Positions 49,902 through 61,364 of a stretch of DNA of 64,000 nt are shown here, piece after piece. Position numbers and translations under genes: made by a program. The stretch's first letter is position 1; the number at the start of each line of letters is the position of its first letter. Source of the stretch: Podocnemis expansa. Lineage: Eukaryota; Chordata; Testudines; Podocnemididae. The notes beneath the pieces are model-generated. The model was not told the DNA's origin. It did no database searches and saw nothing but the letters and a program-made list of their open reading frames with translations. The DNA lies in assembly GCA_007922195.1 (NCBI GenBank), contig ML682005.1, positions 22,960,514-23,024,513 of the forward strand, given 5' to 3'.

Positions 49902-52166
49902 CAGACATGGCCAAACTGCGGCTCGCGAGCCGCATGCAGCTCTTTAAAGAAAAATTGCAGCTCCCAGGAGAGCGCAGGAGGGAAGGGCAGCGTGGTGGGA
50001 GACAGGGGCGAGAAATTTGCAGTGGTTGGGGAAAGCAGAGAGGCAGCGGCATGGTGAAAGCCGGCAGCGTTGTCAGAGCTGCAGGAAAAAGCAGCATGGT
50101 CAGAGCCAGGGGAGGGAAGGGAGGGGTGGGGCAGCATTGAGAGAGCCCACAGGGAAAAGCAAGTCGTCAGTTAAGTGGAAAGACAAGCACTCAGATTAAG
50201 TAACTGCCAGATTCTACAGTTTACCCACACAATATTAATTCTACCCTCCTTGTCTGTGTGCATGATGATACAGTCTTTAATTATATCAGTGCATGATTTT
50301 TTAAATACTTTTCTTTTTTGACATTGTTTTCTGGGTAAATATTTTTAAAACTGGCAACATAAATTGATCAAGAACAAGTCTACAATGAACTACAGATAAG
50401 TGATGATAATTAGCAATTTTAACCTGAAAAGCAATTGTAAATTAATTTTCTTTTTTAAAAATCACCCGGCATTTCCAGATATTGTAATATAATACAAAAT
50501 TCTTTCTCTTGTATTTCTATTTTGAGAATTAAATAAGAATCATCAGAAATGATTGAAAATTGACACAAGTGTTACATCCAAAATCAGTGACTACTGTCAA
50601 AAGGTTATTAAAAAAACCTCTATTAATTTAAAGAATGTTACAAGTACTTATTATGGATCATGGTTCATTTTCAGCATGCATAATGATTTAGACTTAGGAC
50701 AGACCACCACTACTGAAAACTGGCTTTAGAAAAAACATTTCTTAAGTCCATTGAACAAGCATGCCTGGGACATCAGTATGTCATCTGTTTGCAGAAGGAA
50801 CTGCTAGTACATTTATTTTATAAGAAAATTTTAATTAATATAACTGTCAATTACCAAGATAATTTACATTCACTGCAAAGTTCAGTAGCAGCACTATACT
50901 TCCACTGATTAAGTAGCATTCAACATGTATTAATTCTTCTTTGTTGTATAGTCAGAATCTATTTATATTTCAGTGTAGTCTTCATGAATGACTCTATGGG
51001 TATCTGACCCCATTAGACAAGAGTAATTGTTGTGAAGGGCTGAGGACAGAAAATTGTGTTGTAAACTTTCTGAAAAAAAATCTCTTACCAATAAAGATTT
51101 TACTTTGTATTATAAAAACTGAAAAATGATATTTAGAATTTATACAGGGCCTGGCCCCAAGCTGAAAAAACTCAATGGGATTTTTCCATAGTGTCATCTT
51201 TGCATGACTCCAAAGCACTTACTGAAACAGGCTCTGATCTTGCACTTTCTGTCCCCATAAATTTTCATTGATCTGTTGTGATCCTGAAAAGTGGAAAAGG
51301 TGTCTCTGTGTGCATCTCTTCACAGGATTAAGATGAGAGCAGTGTTTTCCCTTACTATTACTCTCATTTTAAAATTAATTGTGTCTGAGTCCTCAGACCT
51401 TTTGTCTTCACTGTTCATGAGTATTTTAGTGAACAAGTTTACTGGCAGAAATATTGGCAGGGAAGAGGGGGCATGGTCGGGGCTGGCATGGGATGAGGAG
51501 CAGAAGTGGGGCATGGTTGGGGAGAGCAGAGAAGCAGCAGCATGGTAAGAGACGGCAGGGAAGCAGCAACGGGGGGTGGGGGAGAGAAGCGTGACATGGT
51601 CAGAGAAGCCATAGCATGTTTAGATTTTCTCATAGGTCCAAATGCAGCTTACTTGTTGTTAAAATAAAATCGTGTTTTACGAGTCCTAAACATGATGTGG
51701 AATACTAAGAAATGAAAATAGAAAGGCAAAAAGTATAGAACAGAACATAGATTACTTTCAATTTTTGGCATAACGTACTGCTGTGAAGTATCATATTCCA
51801 CAATGAAATTCAAAACATTGTGGAATACTTAGAGATCAGCATCTCAGAGAGCTTTTACCTGCTGCATTAACAAGTTACTGCCCAGATTTAAAAAAAAAAC
51901 TTGCCACAAGCCTGTAGTGTTCTACATCTAGCAACAGCTAAATTTTTACTGTATAGGCCTAGTTTCATGGTAATCTTAAATAATTATTAGAATTTGACAT
52001 TAGTGGATCAATATTTACCCAATTTTATAATAAGGTGTGCAATGAATTTTAAGCTTAGTAATTTTGGAGTACGTAAAAACATGTGGTCATATGTCTCTGT
52101 GCGGCTCTCAAAGGTTTAATAATCGACTTGTGCAGCTCTTGTGTTTCGAAAGTTTGGCCACCCCTG
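49902..52166. mobile_element. hAT-like element with cag.ggtggccaaact ends (2.3 kb)
   Basis: The left end cagacatggccaaactgcgg and right end agtttggccacccctg are inverted repeats with changes. Next to them lie gcggctcgcgagccgcatgc (left) and gtgcggctctcaaagg (right), as in known MITEs that begin caggggtggccaaact. No 8-bp duplication is visible, so the right end may be from another copy. The interior holds two related GA-rich blocks (50017-50140 and 51470-51610, both reading GESREAAAW in one frame) separated by AT-rich DNA. No transposase is readable. Confidence 0.7.
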
Positions 52167-52562
52167 CCCTTGTTTGTGGCGATTTGCAGAATCACCCAGT
52201 TTGGTGATCCACGTAAGTGGAGACAAATAATGGCTTGGTTGTGAGAGATAACATCTTGTACAGGGAGTTTGTATACCCAGCAAGTGAAGACTCCTGTGAT
52301 ACAGAAGTGGCTTAGGTTGATTCTGGAGGCTGTGGTGCCCTGGAGGCTAATCTCAGGGCATTGCAGCCTTGGGAGCACTCCCAGCCAGAGCACCACTGAC
52401 ACCAGCTTGCATTGCCCTGCTCAGCCTGAGAGCGAGGTGAGGCAAGCTGGTAGTGCTTGGGCTAGGAGCAGGGTGGCCATCAGTTTTTGGAGAGACACCT
52501 TCTGGGTCTTTGTGACACAGCGTTGTGCCACAACACAGTGGTTGAGAACCACAGGTATAGAG

Positions 52563-53999
52563 ACTGTCAGTTTTCCAGCCTCTGTTCACATTTGTGTTCT
52601 CGCATCCTTTTGATTATTAATGCTTAGAATGCTGCATTTTCCAGACAGCCATAAATGCATCAGTGAATGCTTGAGTGGACCTATATACAATATGCAGCCA
52701 GCCTCCAAATGATTTACTGCTTGTATGTATAATTGCTATACTGTCATTTTTAAAACGTGTCCTAGATTGGTAATCTGGCTTCAGTCTCTTTCCAGATTTT
52801 CTTAAATTGGATACTACAGCAGTGGTTTTAAATGCAGCTACAAAAAATGTAGGACCCAGATCCTCTATTCTAAAGTAACACCAGCATTTATTAAATTACT
52901 TGAGCAGTCACAAGAACTGTGTGTTCTAGATCTTTGTGATTTTTCTAAGAAAATAATACATAAATTTCTCCCAGATCTTCTTGAACTTAGAAATTGTCTT
53001 TAACCCAAAATAGAATAGACATACCCTTCCTTTTTCTCAAGTGTAATGGCATAAGGCAGATCTTCTTAAAAAAGGTTGGCAGGTTTTCTGACAAGCAGCT
53101 CTGAGCATCCAAAAATAAAATTGACCTATTTCCAAAAGACTGAGCAGTTGAGAATAACATTTTGAAAATATGGCTATGTGCCCGTATAAATTCACAAAGC
53201 CATCTATGTTTATGATCAAGCATTTCCCTGCATGACAGGAAACTACTAGAGATTTGCAGGCTTTTAGTTTAATATCCTTTCAGCTCCTAGGCATGTTCTG
53301 CTTTATATGTAAGCAATTAGCATATCTCTAGGCCCCTTCTCTATAGTGTTTTGCTTTGTACATCCAGTGTATGGGGAAAATACAACAGTGTATGTTCAAA
53401 AATAGAATGCAGGAGATAATTGAACCATGTTTGCCAAGCTTCACACTCATGCTTTCTGCTTATCTGCCTTCCTAGTTCCTACATAATAGATATGAAAGAG
53501 AGAGTGAGAGAAAGAGAGAGAGAGAGAGATTATATAATATTTTAATTTGGATAGTTTATGGGAACATTATTCATACTTCAACAGCTTTTAAATATTCTCT
53601 CTTCAACTTCATTGTCAGTACGTTACCACTTGGAAAGTCACTCTATATTATAAAACACAAAGTTAATTTTGCCTTAATCATACCGCCAAAGAATTTAATG
53701 CCTTGCATTATTTTATGTTTAAAGTTGTTTTTCTTTGTAGGTGGGAAAATATTTCATCCCTTTTCTCCCAGTGTGCATGTGTGTATTTATGCATACATAA
53801 GCATCCTGTTGCCAACATTTCAAGAAAGCCGTTAATGACTTTTTTAGTGGCAAAAGTTTTATGGTCCCCTCCTGAGCCATCTTAAAGTGGGCTTATTTTT
53901 AGATGATGGGACAGTACTTTCTGAAAATCAGGCCCCTTCATGTATCTCTAGCTGGACCTCCACAATAACTAGTCACATTTGAAACTTAAGGCTAATACT
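52563..53999. other. MTCL1: intronic sequence, nothing recognised
   Basis: About 1.4 kb of AT-rich DNA with one (GA)n tract. No exon recognised. Confidence 0.5.
53492..53529. repeat. (GA)n microsatellite
   Basis: Interrupted GA units, the last eight or so uninterrupted. Confidence 0.9.
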
Positions 54000-54560
54000 T
54001 CTAATTTTCATAGAATCATAGGAATATAGGGCTGGAAAGAAGTTCCAGAGGTCATCTAGTCCATCTCCCTATGATGAATCAGTATTAAGTATACCATCCT
54101 AAACCCTGTCCCTGACAAGTGCTTATCTAACCAAGGCTTAAAACCTCCAATTATAGGGATTCCACAAACTCCAAAGGAATCCTACTCAAGTGCTTAAAAC
54201 AAGCCTTACAGTAAAAAAGTTTTTGGTAATATGTAACTTTTATTTCCCTTGCAGCAAACTAAGCTGATAATTCTCTTTGTCCTCAATATACATGAAGAAT
54301 AATTGACCATGATTCTTTTTATGACAACCCTTTACATATTTAAAGACTTACGTCCTTCCTTAGGCTTATCTTCTGTAGATTAAACACACCCAGTTCTTTC
54401 AGTTTTTCTTCATAAGCCTTGTTTTGCAAATCTCATCATTTTTGTTGCTCTCTTCTGGACTCACTCGTTTATTGATAGAATCATAGAATCATAGGGTTGG
54501 AAGGGATCCCACGAGGTCATCTAGTCCAACCCCCTGCCAAAAAAAGCAGGACCACTCCCA

Positions 54561-55832
54561 TTAGATCATCCCACTCAGGGTTTTGTCCAGCTGGGCCTTG
54601 AACACCTCCAGAGATGGAGATTCTACCACCTCCCTAGGCAGCTTATTCCAATGCTTCACCACTCGCCTAGTAAGGAAGTTTCTCCTAATATCCAGCCTGG
54701 ACCGCCCCAGCTGTAACTTGAAACCATTGGTTCTCGTTCTGCCCTCTGTTACTACCGAGAACAGTCGAGCTCCCTCCTCCTTGGAGCAACCCTTCAAGTA
54801 GTTGAAGGTTGCTATCAAATCCCCCCTCAGTCTTCTCTTCTGCAGGCTAAATAAGCCTAGTTCCTTCAGTCTTTCTTCATAGGGCTTGTGCTCCAGCCCT
54901 TTGATCATTTTGGTTGCCCTCCTCTGGACTCTCTCTAATTTGTCCATGTCCTTTNNNNNNNNNNCTTTCTTGAAGATAGGTACTATATTTGCTTTTTTCC
55001 AGTCCTCTGGCACCTCCCCTGTTCTCCACGAGTTTTCAAAGATAATGGCCAACGGTACTGCTATCTCATCAGCCAGCTCCCTCAGCACCCTCGGATGCAG
55101 TTCATCCGGCCCCATGGACTTGTGCACATCTAGTTTCTTTAAGCAGTCCCTAACCTGACCTTCTGTCACCAAGGGCCTCTCTTCTTCTCCCCAGTCTACC
55201 GTACCTAGTGTAGTGGGCTGGGAGCTGACCCTGCTTGTGAAAACTGAAGTAAAAAAAGCATTGAGCACTTCAGCTTTTTCCTCATCCTCTGTCACGAGGA
55301 TGCCTGCCCCATTCAGTAAGGGACCTACACCATCCCTGATCCTCTTCTTGTTATTGATATACTTGTAGAACCCCTTCCTGTTATCCTTCACATCCCTTGC
55401 TAGTCGCAACTCCATTTGTCCTTTGGCCTTTCTGATTTTATCCCTGCAGTCCCGAGCAATGTCTTTATATGCCTCCTTAGTCATCTGTCCTAGCTTCCAC
55501 TTCCTGTAAGCGTCCTTTTTATGCTTCAGCTCAGTGCAGAGCTCTCTGTTAAGCCACAGTGGGCGCCTTCCACATTTGCTGTGTTTTTTCCTTATCGGAA
55601 TTGTATCTTCCTGTGCCCTTAGCAGGGTTTCTTTAAAATGCACCCAACTCTCTTGGACACCTTTCCCCTTCAGATCAGCCTCCCAAGGGATCCTGCCCAT
55701 CAGTTCCCTGAGGGAGACAAAATCTGCTTTTCTGAAGTCCAGGGTCTGTGTTTTGCTTCTTTCCTTCTTTCCTTTAATCATCAACTTGAACTCAATCATT
55801 TCATGGTCACTGCTACCCAGGCTGCCATTCAC
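54561..55832 (-). pseudogene. CR1 ORF2 fragment (endonuclease end, RT start, C-terminus)
   Basis: An open frame of 423 codons including four unknown codons. It lacks the N-terminal endonuclease and, because of the N run at 54955-54964, most of the RT palm, including the catalytic YADD motif. CR1 ORF2 is usually several hundred residues longer, so the run of ten Ns is likely a placeholder for about 0.8-0.9 kb, not ten bases. No internal stop is seen in what is present, which points to a recent insertion. The first Met is not the natural start. Confidence 0.9.
54955..54964. other. assembly gap (10 N)
   Basis: Ten Ns inside the young CR1. The translation before and after the gap belongs to well separated parts of the ORF2 protein, so the true missing length is larger. 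Confidence 0.95.
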
Positions 55833-56296
55833 TTCTACTTCCCTGATAAATTCTTCTCTATTTGTGAGCAGCAGATCGAGAGGTGCAAGGCCCCTAGTTC
55901 ATGTCTTGCTTAAACTGTGTTGCCCAAAACCTGATGCAGTACTCCAGCTGAGGCCTCACCAGTGCCAGGTAGAACCCAACAATTGCTCTGTAGCTTACAT
56001 ATCACATACCTGTTACTATAACACAGAATGGCATTCACCTTCCTTTCAGCAGTACCACACTGTTGATTTATATTCAGTTTGTGCCCCGTTATACCCCAAG
56101 AGCCTTTTCTGCAGTACTGCTGCCTATACATTTACTCTCCATTTTATATTTCTGAATTTGATGTTTTCTTCTTACATGTAATAGTTTGCACTTGTCTTTA
56201 TTGCACTATATCTTATCATTTATTTTCATTTTAATTATTTAACATTTGGCAGCGAATCCAGTAAACCAAACTGATTTGTTGCACAGCTCTAAAGAC

Positions 56297-57440
56297 TGAT
56301 AATTGCCATGCTAGGCCTGAAAAAGCCAGTCTGTCTTTGTAAAATACAGGACCTAAATCTAACCTTTGAAGGCATGTTACAGGGAAATGCAATCGTAGTG
56401 AGTAGGCTAGGGCTTTGATATGCATTTGTATCACTAGTGGTTTCTTGATGATGTTTACATGTATCCTGTTAGAGGTTAACAAGGTGAATGAAGTGCTTCC
56501 CTATCTGTTACCATTGTTCTGTTGGAAGGGGTCATGAGGGAATATTAACATCTCGGACCTTTGATGTACCAATGTAAACTGTCTGTTAATGGTGCTAATT
56601 GGGTTAATTATCTGGGGTGCCCAGGAGGTGAAGGTTTTCTTTCAAAGGACAATATGCATTGCTATGCTCCACTTAAGAAAGTACCTGGGAACTGGCATCA
56701 AAGCCCACATGAAGAATTGACCTGCAAATGCCCACCTTGCTAGCTACAACTATAAAAGGACCTTGGGAACAGAATTCTTTTATCTCACATCTGTCCAAGC
56801 TTCTCAGGGAAAGTTTGGGCTGCAGGATGGAGATCCAAGCCAGCACTGGCCTGGAAACCAGCCTGCTAATTCTCATGGGGAGAATTAGAACAACTCTACA
56901 CTTGGATTATTTGGTCTCTATTCCTTAAAATTGGATTTCTAACAACTGAAGCTGTGAAACAAGGATTTATTTATCTTCTTTGGACTCTAAATCATTTGTA
57001 CATATGTGATTCACTTTGACCCTATAACGCCTCTCATTTTGTTTCTTTTCTTTTTTTATTAAACCTTTAGTTGTAGTTCCTAAAGGTTTGGCTGGCAGCA
57101 TGGTATTTTGAGTAAGATTCAAGCCTATATTGTTCTGTGTAATGTGGCTGACCCTTTGGGGTCAGAAGAACCTATTTCTTTAACGAACTTAGTGACCAAA
57201 CTTAGTGACCGTACTGGAGACCGACCGGTGACTGGAATGCAGTAAAGGGAACTGGGTATACTATATTGTGGCTTCTTGATACCCATTGTCGGGGATCAGA
57301 AACATTGTATGTGACTGGTTGGGGGAATTTATCTCCTGGTAACCCACCAGTACTGGGAGAATCTGCTCTCCTTTTTGCAGCTTGCCCTGATCTTTGCATA
57401 TTCAGGTGGTTATCCCAGGAGGCCTGGGTCACAATAATAT
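56297..57440 (+). mobile_element. LTR-like repeat, copy 2 (probably solo LTR)
   Basis: It holds a TATA-like box (actataaaaggacc at 56748-56760), a region of about 300 bp, then ttttttattaaacctttag with an ATTAAA poly(A) signal at 57057-57062, then about 370 bp ending near ggcctgggtcaca. Promoter, then poly(A) signal, with short outer parts is the U3-R-U5 order of a retroviral-type LTR. The start is the end of similarity to copy 1; the right end is a guess. No internal retroviral genes lie next to it. Confidence 0.65.
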
Positions 57441-58062
57441 TAGAAAGAAATGTGAAATCATGTAAGGCTTGCAACTGGAGATGTGTACAAGAAAAAGGAA
57501 AAATTATGTACTGACTGTATCTCTTTACTATTGAGTCCCTAAATTAGTTAATATAAATAAAGCTATTAGAGAGTCTTGTAAAATTGGCCAGATACTGAAG
57601 TTTTATTCAGTTTTTATCTGGCTCTCACTCAATGGTATTGGACCATTACTAGATGGTGATGATAGAATTAGCAATAAAAAAGATGGATGTGTTCAATAAA
57701 CATTTCTGTTCTGTATTTTGGGATATAACAGATTGGGTCGTATCATATTCTGATCACACTTTCCATTCCACTAGATATGAGACTACTAAAAAGCAGCTAG
57801 TAAAGTCAGATATTTTTAAATCATCAGGTCCAGTCAACTTGCATTCAGGAGTTTTAAAAGATCTGGCTTAATAGACCACTGGACCATTGTGAAACACTAG
57901 GAAAATTCTAAAAGACTGGAAGAAAGCTAATTTTGCCAGAATTTAAAAAGGATAAATGGAATATTCAACCTAGGTAATTATAGGGTTGCCAATCTGGCAT
58001 CAGTTTTTGGCAAGATAGTAGAGAAGCAGATATGAGACACAGTAAAGAATTAAATAGAATTA

Positions 58063-58430
58063 CAGCTAGTCCTCACTTAGTGACCTACTCGTTTAGTGAC
58101 CCCTCAGAGTTATGACCAGCTCTCTGATGAGTTGGTATTATGGCGATGTACGAGAACTCGCATCAACTCTCTCAGATTACCTATATTTACAGTACACTAT
58201 GCAAACTAAGTTCAGTACATTAGAGCTTAAAACATTTAAAATATATATTAAAAATGTTATAAATGATGCAAAGGTGACATTAAAACTATCTACAGATGGT
58301 TGAAAAACCCACTACCAGTAAAGTACATTATGCCTGAAATACCGGTAAGGGCTGCTCCTCGTTTAGTGACCAATTCGTTTATCAACCGGGTTTCAGGAAC
58401 GGAACCCGGTCACTAAGTGAGGACTACCTG
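58063..58430. mobile_element. Tigger/pogo-like MITE (368 bp)
   Basis: Ends are cagctagtcctcacttagtg and cactaagtgaggactacctg, an inverted repeat of about 20 bp. Flanked by TA on both sides (58061-58062, 58431-58432), the duplication of Tc1/mariner/pogo elements. The terminal sequence resembles human Tigger ends (caggtagtcctcg type). Confidence 0.9.
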
Positions 58431-58503
58431 TATATAATTCATGTCAATCAGCCTGGATTACTGGAAAACAGATCTTGTCAATTGAGGGGGAGAGAGGGAG
58501 AGA

Positions 58504-58506
<3 letters not shown>

Positions 58507-58549
<43 letters not shown>
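58507..58549. repeat. (TG)n microsatellite
   Basis: About 20 uninterrupted TG units, after a GA-rich stretch. Confidence 0.97.
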
Positions 58550-58551
<2 letters not shown>

Positions 58552-58983
58552 TTATAAATTTGATGAATAAAAGGAAATCTCAGTGTAATACTTAGACTTC
58601 CCTGCAGCATTTTATTTGATACCACAAAACATTTTGATCTAAAAGAACCGAGAATGCTATAAAATTACACAGCACAATTGAATAGATTAAAAGCTAGCTA
58701 AAATATAGATGCCAGTAAGTAATTGCAAGCAGGGAATCTTTATTAAGCAGATGTGTTTCTAATGGAAGTGTCCCAAGGATCGGTTCTTAGCTTTACACCG
58801 TTTAACATTTTTATCAATAACCTGGTAGGAAACAAAATCACTGATTAAAGTTTGCAGGTGACACAAAAATTGAGGGAGTCGTAAATAATGAAAAGGACAG
58901 GTGACTGATTCAGAGAAACCTAGATCATTTGTAAACTGAGCATAGGCAAATAGTCTGTGTTCTAATACAACTAAATGTAAAAG

Positions 58984-59204
58984 CTTTTGGTAATATCTAA
59001 CTTGTATCTCTTTTGCAGCAAACTATGCTGGTAATTCTCCTTATCCTCAATGCACATGGAGAATAATTGACCATGATTCTTTTTATGATGACCTTTTATA
59101 TATTTAAAAACTTATGTCCTTCCTTAGGCTTCGCTTCTATAGATTAAACACCCACTCTTTTAGTTATTCTTCATAGGCCTTGTTTTCCAAATCTAAGAAG
59201 AGAA
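58984..59204 (-). mobile_element. CR1 fragment inserted in a + strand CR1
   Basis: Matches 54215-54430 closely (cttttggtaatat, gcagcaaacta, ctccttatcctcaatgcac, ttataatattta-type text), so it is the same old CR1 subfamily as the element at 54003. The + strand CR1 text before (ctaatacaactaaatgtaaa) and after (gaaaatataggccatactta) is continuous. Confidence 0.8.
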
Positions 59205-59600
59205 AATATAGGCCATACTTAGAGGATGAGGGAGAAGGGGACTCTATCCTGGGGAGCAGTGACTGAAAAAGATCTGGAGGGGCATGATGTGTAATCATCA
59301 GAGCACAAGATCCCAGTATGACACTGTGGCCAAAAGGACTGATGCAAGCCTTGGATGCATAAACAGTGGAAGCTGGAGTCAGAGTAAAGCAGATATATTA
59401 CCTCCGTATTTGGCCCCGGCGTGACCACTGCTGGAATACTGTGTCCAGTTCTGGTGCTCATAATTCAAGAAGGATGTTGATAGATTAAGGCTGAGAGAAG
59501 AGCCACAAGGATGATTAAAGGATTAGAAAACATGCCTCCTAGTAACAGGCTCCAGGAGCTCAATCTGGTGATTTGATTACAGTTGAGAAGTATAGTTAAA
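59205..59600 (+). mobile_element. old CR1 LINE, 3' part of the 57880 copy
   Basis: Sense CR1 text: gaaaaagatctggagg, gacactgtggccaaaagg, tgctggaatactgtgtccag (59430), ttctggtgctcataattcaa and gagccacaaggatgatt. It fades near 59600 before reaching a 3' end. Confidence 0.85.
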
Positions 59601-60419
59601 CATGGGCTTGTGATGGTCTTCACTAGTGGGGAGTGCCACCTAGTGGTCAGGGCTTAGGTCCTTCACACTGCTGGGGGGAAGGAAGTTGGTAGGGTAGTCC
59701 AGGCCCTCCCATTTCACTGGACTCTGACCAGGGCACTCCGAGTGCTACCAGTGATTTGGCAGCCAAGGACACCTCAAGCTTTGAGATTGTCCAAAGTACA
59801 CCACCTGTGGCAAGGAGAGGTATAGGTGTCAGCTCACCACCTGGCACCTCCCTGTGGCTATAGGTATTATGGTGGTTCCATCTCAGAGCAGCGGCTCCCT
59901 CTTCCTGTGGCATGGCTGCAGCTAGATCAGTTCCAAGTCTCTCTTCTGCCAGGGTGGCCCACAAACAAAACAAGGGAGATTATTGCAAATAAACTGAGTC
60001 CATCTGAAAAAGAGGGCAGGGGAATATGTCTCCCTGTCAGGGTGCATCTTGAGCAGGTCCTCCTCTCCACCATGGGAGGATGTTTGGGCAATCACCGTAG
60101 GGAGAGACCCTGCCTTCTTTCATGGAATGTTAGATACTCTACTCCTACCTGTTGAATTCCAACAGTAGCTTATTGCCTTTTGCACTTTCTAAAGAGCCTT
60201 CTTATCCAAACTTTTTTCAGGTAGTTTTAGCAGCAAATCTGAGTTACTAGTGACATTCCTGCCATCACTCATTGTCTGTTTTTGGAAATGTCATGTTCAT
60301 AGTTACTAGTGCAATGAAAGTTGCTTACAGTATTAACTTTTGAAATGTCTTTAGCTTATTTACACTGATGGCTCTGCCTATTCCCATCCATTTTTGAGAA
60401 GTACAGAACTAGTCACTTT
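59601..60419. other. MTCL1: intronic sequence, nothing recognised
   Basis: A fairly GC-rich part at 59640-60130 has overlapping open frames on both strands but no family features. I call no gene here. Confidence 0.45.
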
Positions 60420-60908
60420 GGCTGTGTCCACACTTAGAAGGTTAGTTTGAATTACCGTAATTCGAACTAATTAATTCAAATTAATAATCATTAGTTCAAA
60501 TTAAGTTAATTCGAACTAACATGGCCCCACTAGAAATCCAGTTCGAAGTAGCATGTCCATGGACAGGACTTGCTAGTTCGAATTAGGAGAGGGCATCATG
60601 GGAGGGCCATGCCCCCACCCAATATATAGAAAGGGGAAGGCACCCTGGGAGGAAGAAGGTCAAAAAGCGTTAATTCAAAATAATGGTTAGTTCAAATTAA
60701 CATGGCTACACTGGGTTAATTCAAACTAATAAGTTTTAATTAACCCTTACTTCGAATTTAAATGAGGTTTTATAACTTTGAAGCAAGCTTTTATTAATTC
60801 GAACTAAGGAATTCCTTAGTTTAAATTAATGAAAGCCAGTGTAGCCATGCATTAAGTTAATTAGAATTAATCCTCAATTCAAATTAAATTGTAAATGTAG
60901 ACACACCC
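60420..60908. mobile_element. palindromic AT-rich MITE (489 bp)
   Basis: Ends ggctgtgtccacacttaga and aatgtagacacaccc. The interior is full of ttaattcgaactaa-type palindromes, as at 47860-48197. A 3-bp target (TTT) may be duplicated. No coding capacity. Confidence 0.82.
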
Positions 60909-61364
60909 TTTAATGATTCTCTTGCAAATATACATCTTTGAAAATGCCTTGCATGCTTAATTTCTAAACTAGTTTTATGACAAACTAGCAGTGTGCTGAC
61001 CTTGTGGTTTTTAGCTATATAGTAGTTCCACATAGTTTTGAAAATCTAGCCCTTATCCTCTGTTAAAAGGAGTTTTCAGTGTCTAGATCTAGCATTTATA
61101 CTGGATATTGCTAAAAGGGGGCACCCTTACTTTACTGGGTTGTGAGATAATCATGATTATTTTGGTGGAACTCCCGATCACTCCTTGAGCTTATAATTGC
61201 AATGCATTTCTTTGGGATATGGTATTGAGAAATTTAAATGGATGGATGATTTTGTGAAATATAAGGGCCTTTCTTGTGCAGGAGATCAGATTAGATGTTC
61301 TACTGATCCCTTCTCACCTTAAACTATATGAATTTATGGTATTAACTCTAGATTTTGCCATGGT

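Larger units (their letters stand above)
48605..52554. mobile_element. hAT element split by two further elements
   Basis: The left end cagtggttctcagcc at 48605 and right end ggttgagaaccacag at 52540-52554 are inverted repeats. Flanking octamers gtatagaa and gtatagag agree at 7 of 8. The 3.95 kb between them contains other elements at 48987-49539 and 49902-52166. With these removed the host element would be about 1.1 kb. Confidence 0.82.
54478..55898 (-). mobile_element. young CR1 LINE, 5' truncated, with assembly gap
   Basis: The 3' end (repeat of agaatcatagaatcat on the + strand, 54477-54493, then gggttggaagggatcccacg) lies at 54478. The element runs leftward in sense from about 55898 to 54478. 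The ORF 54561-55832 is open on both sides of a 10-N run. It reads the end of the endonuclease (GSLGSSDHEMIEF), the linker, the start of RT (GPDELHPRVLRELADEIAVP, TGEVPEDWKKANIVPIFKK), then jumps to the C-terminal block [18 protein letters not shown]. Inserted in an older CR1. Confidence 0.92.
54003..56215 (-). mobile_element. older CR1 LINE carrying a younger CR1 insert
   Basis: 54003-54477 is the complement of an old CR1 3' part (agggctggaaagaagttcc, gtcatctagtccatctccct). It stops at ctcttctggactcactcg. The text that should follow in this family (gtgttgcccaaaacctgatg, actccagctgaggcctcacc) resumes at about 55900 and runs to about 56215. The 1.4 kb between is a different, much better preserved CR1. 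A close relative of this older copy lies at 58984-59195. Confidence 0.85.
57880..58983 (+). mobile_element. old CR1/L2-like LINE, 5' part, interrupted
   Basis: Contains degenerate RT-encoding text (aagactggaagaaagctaat, ttgccaatctggcatcag near 57990, aatcagcctggattactgg at 58445, agctttacaccgtttaacat at 58788). Interrupted by a MITE at 58063-58430 and a TG tract at 58508-58548. It continues at 59205 after an inserted minus-strand CR1 piece. Confidence 0.75.

Noticed and set aside
53492..53529. Tandem repeats as a CRISPR-like array
   Set aside because: Pure dinucleotide microsatellite in vertebrate intron DNA; there is no repeat-spacer structure anywhere in the window.
55534..56181. 215-codon + strand frame
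   Set aside because: It is the antisense shadow of the young CR1 ORF2 and the older CR1 next to it.
59640..60155. Opposing frames of about 110 codons as a small gene
   Set aside because: No initiation, splice or family evidence; moderate GC content explains the open frames.
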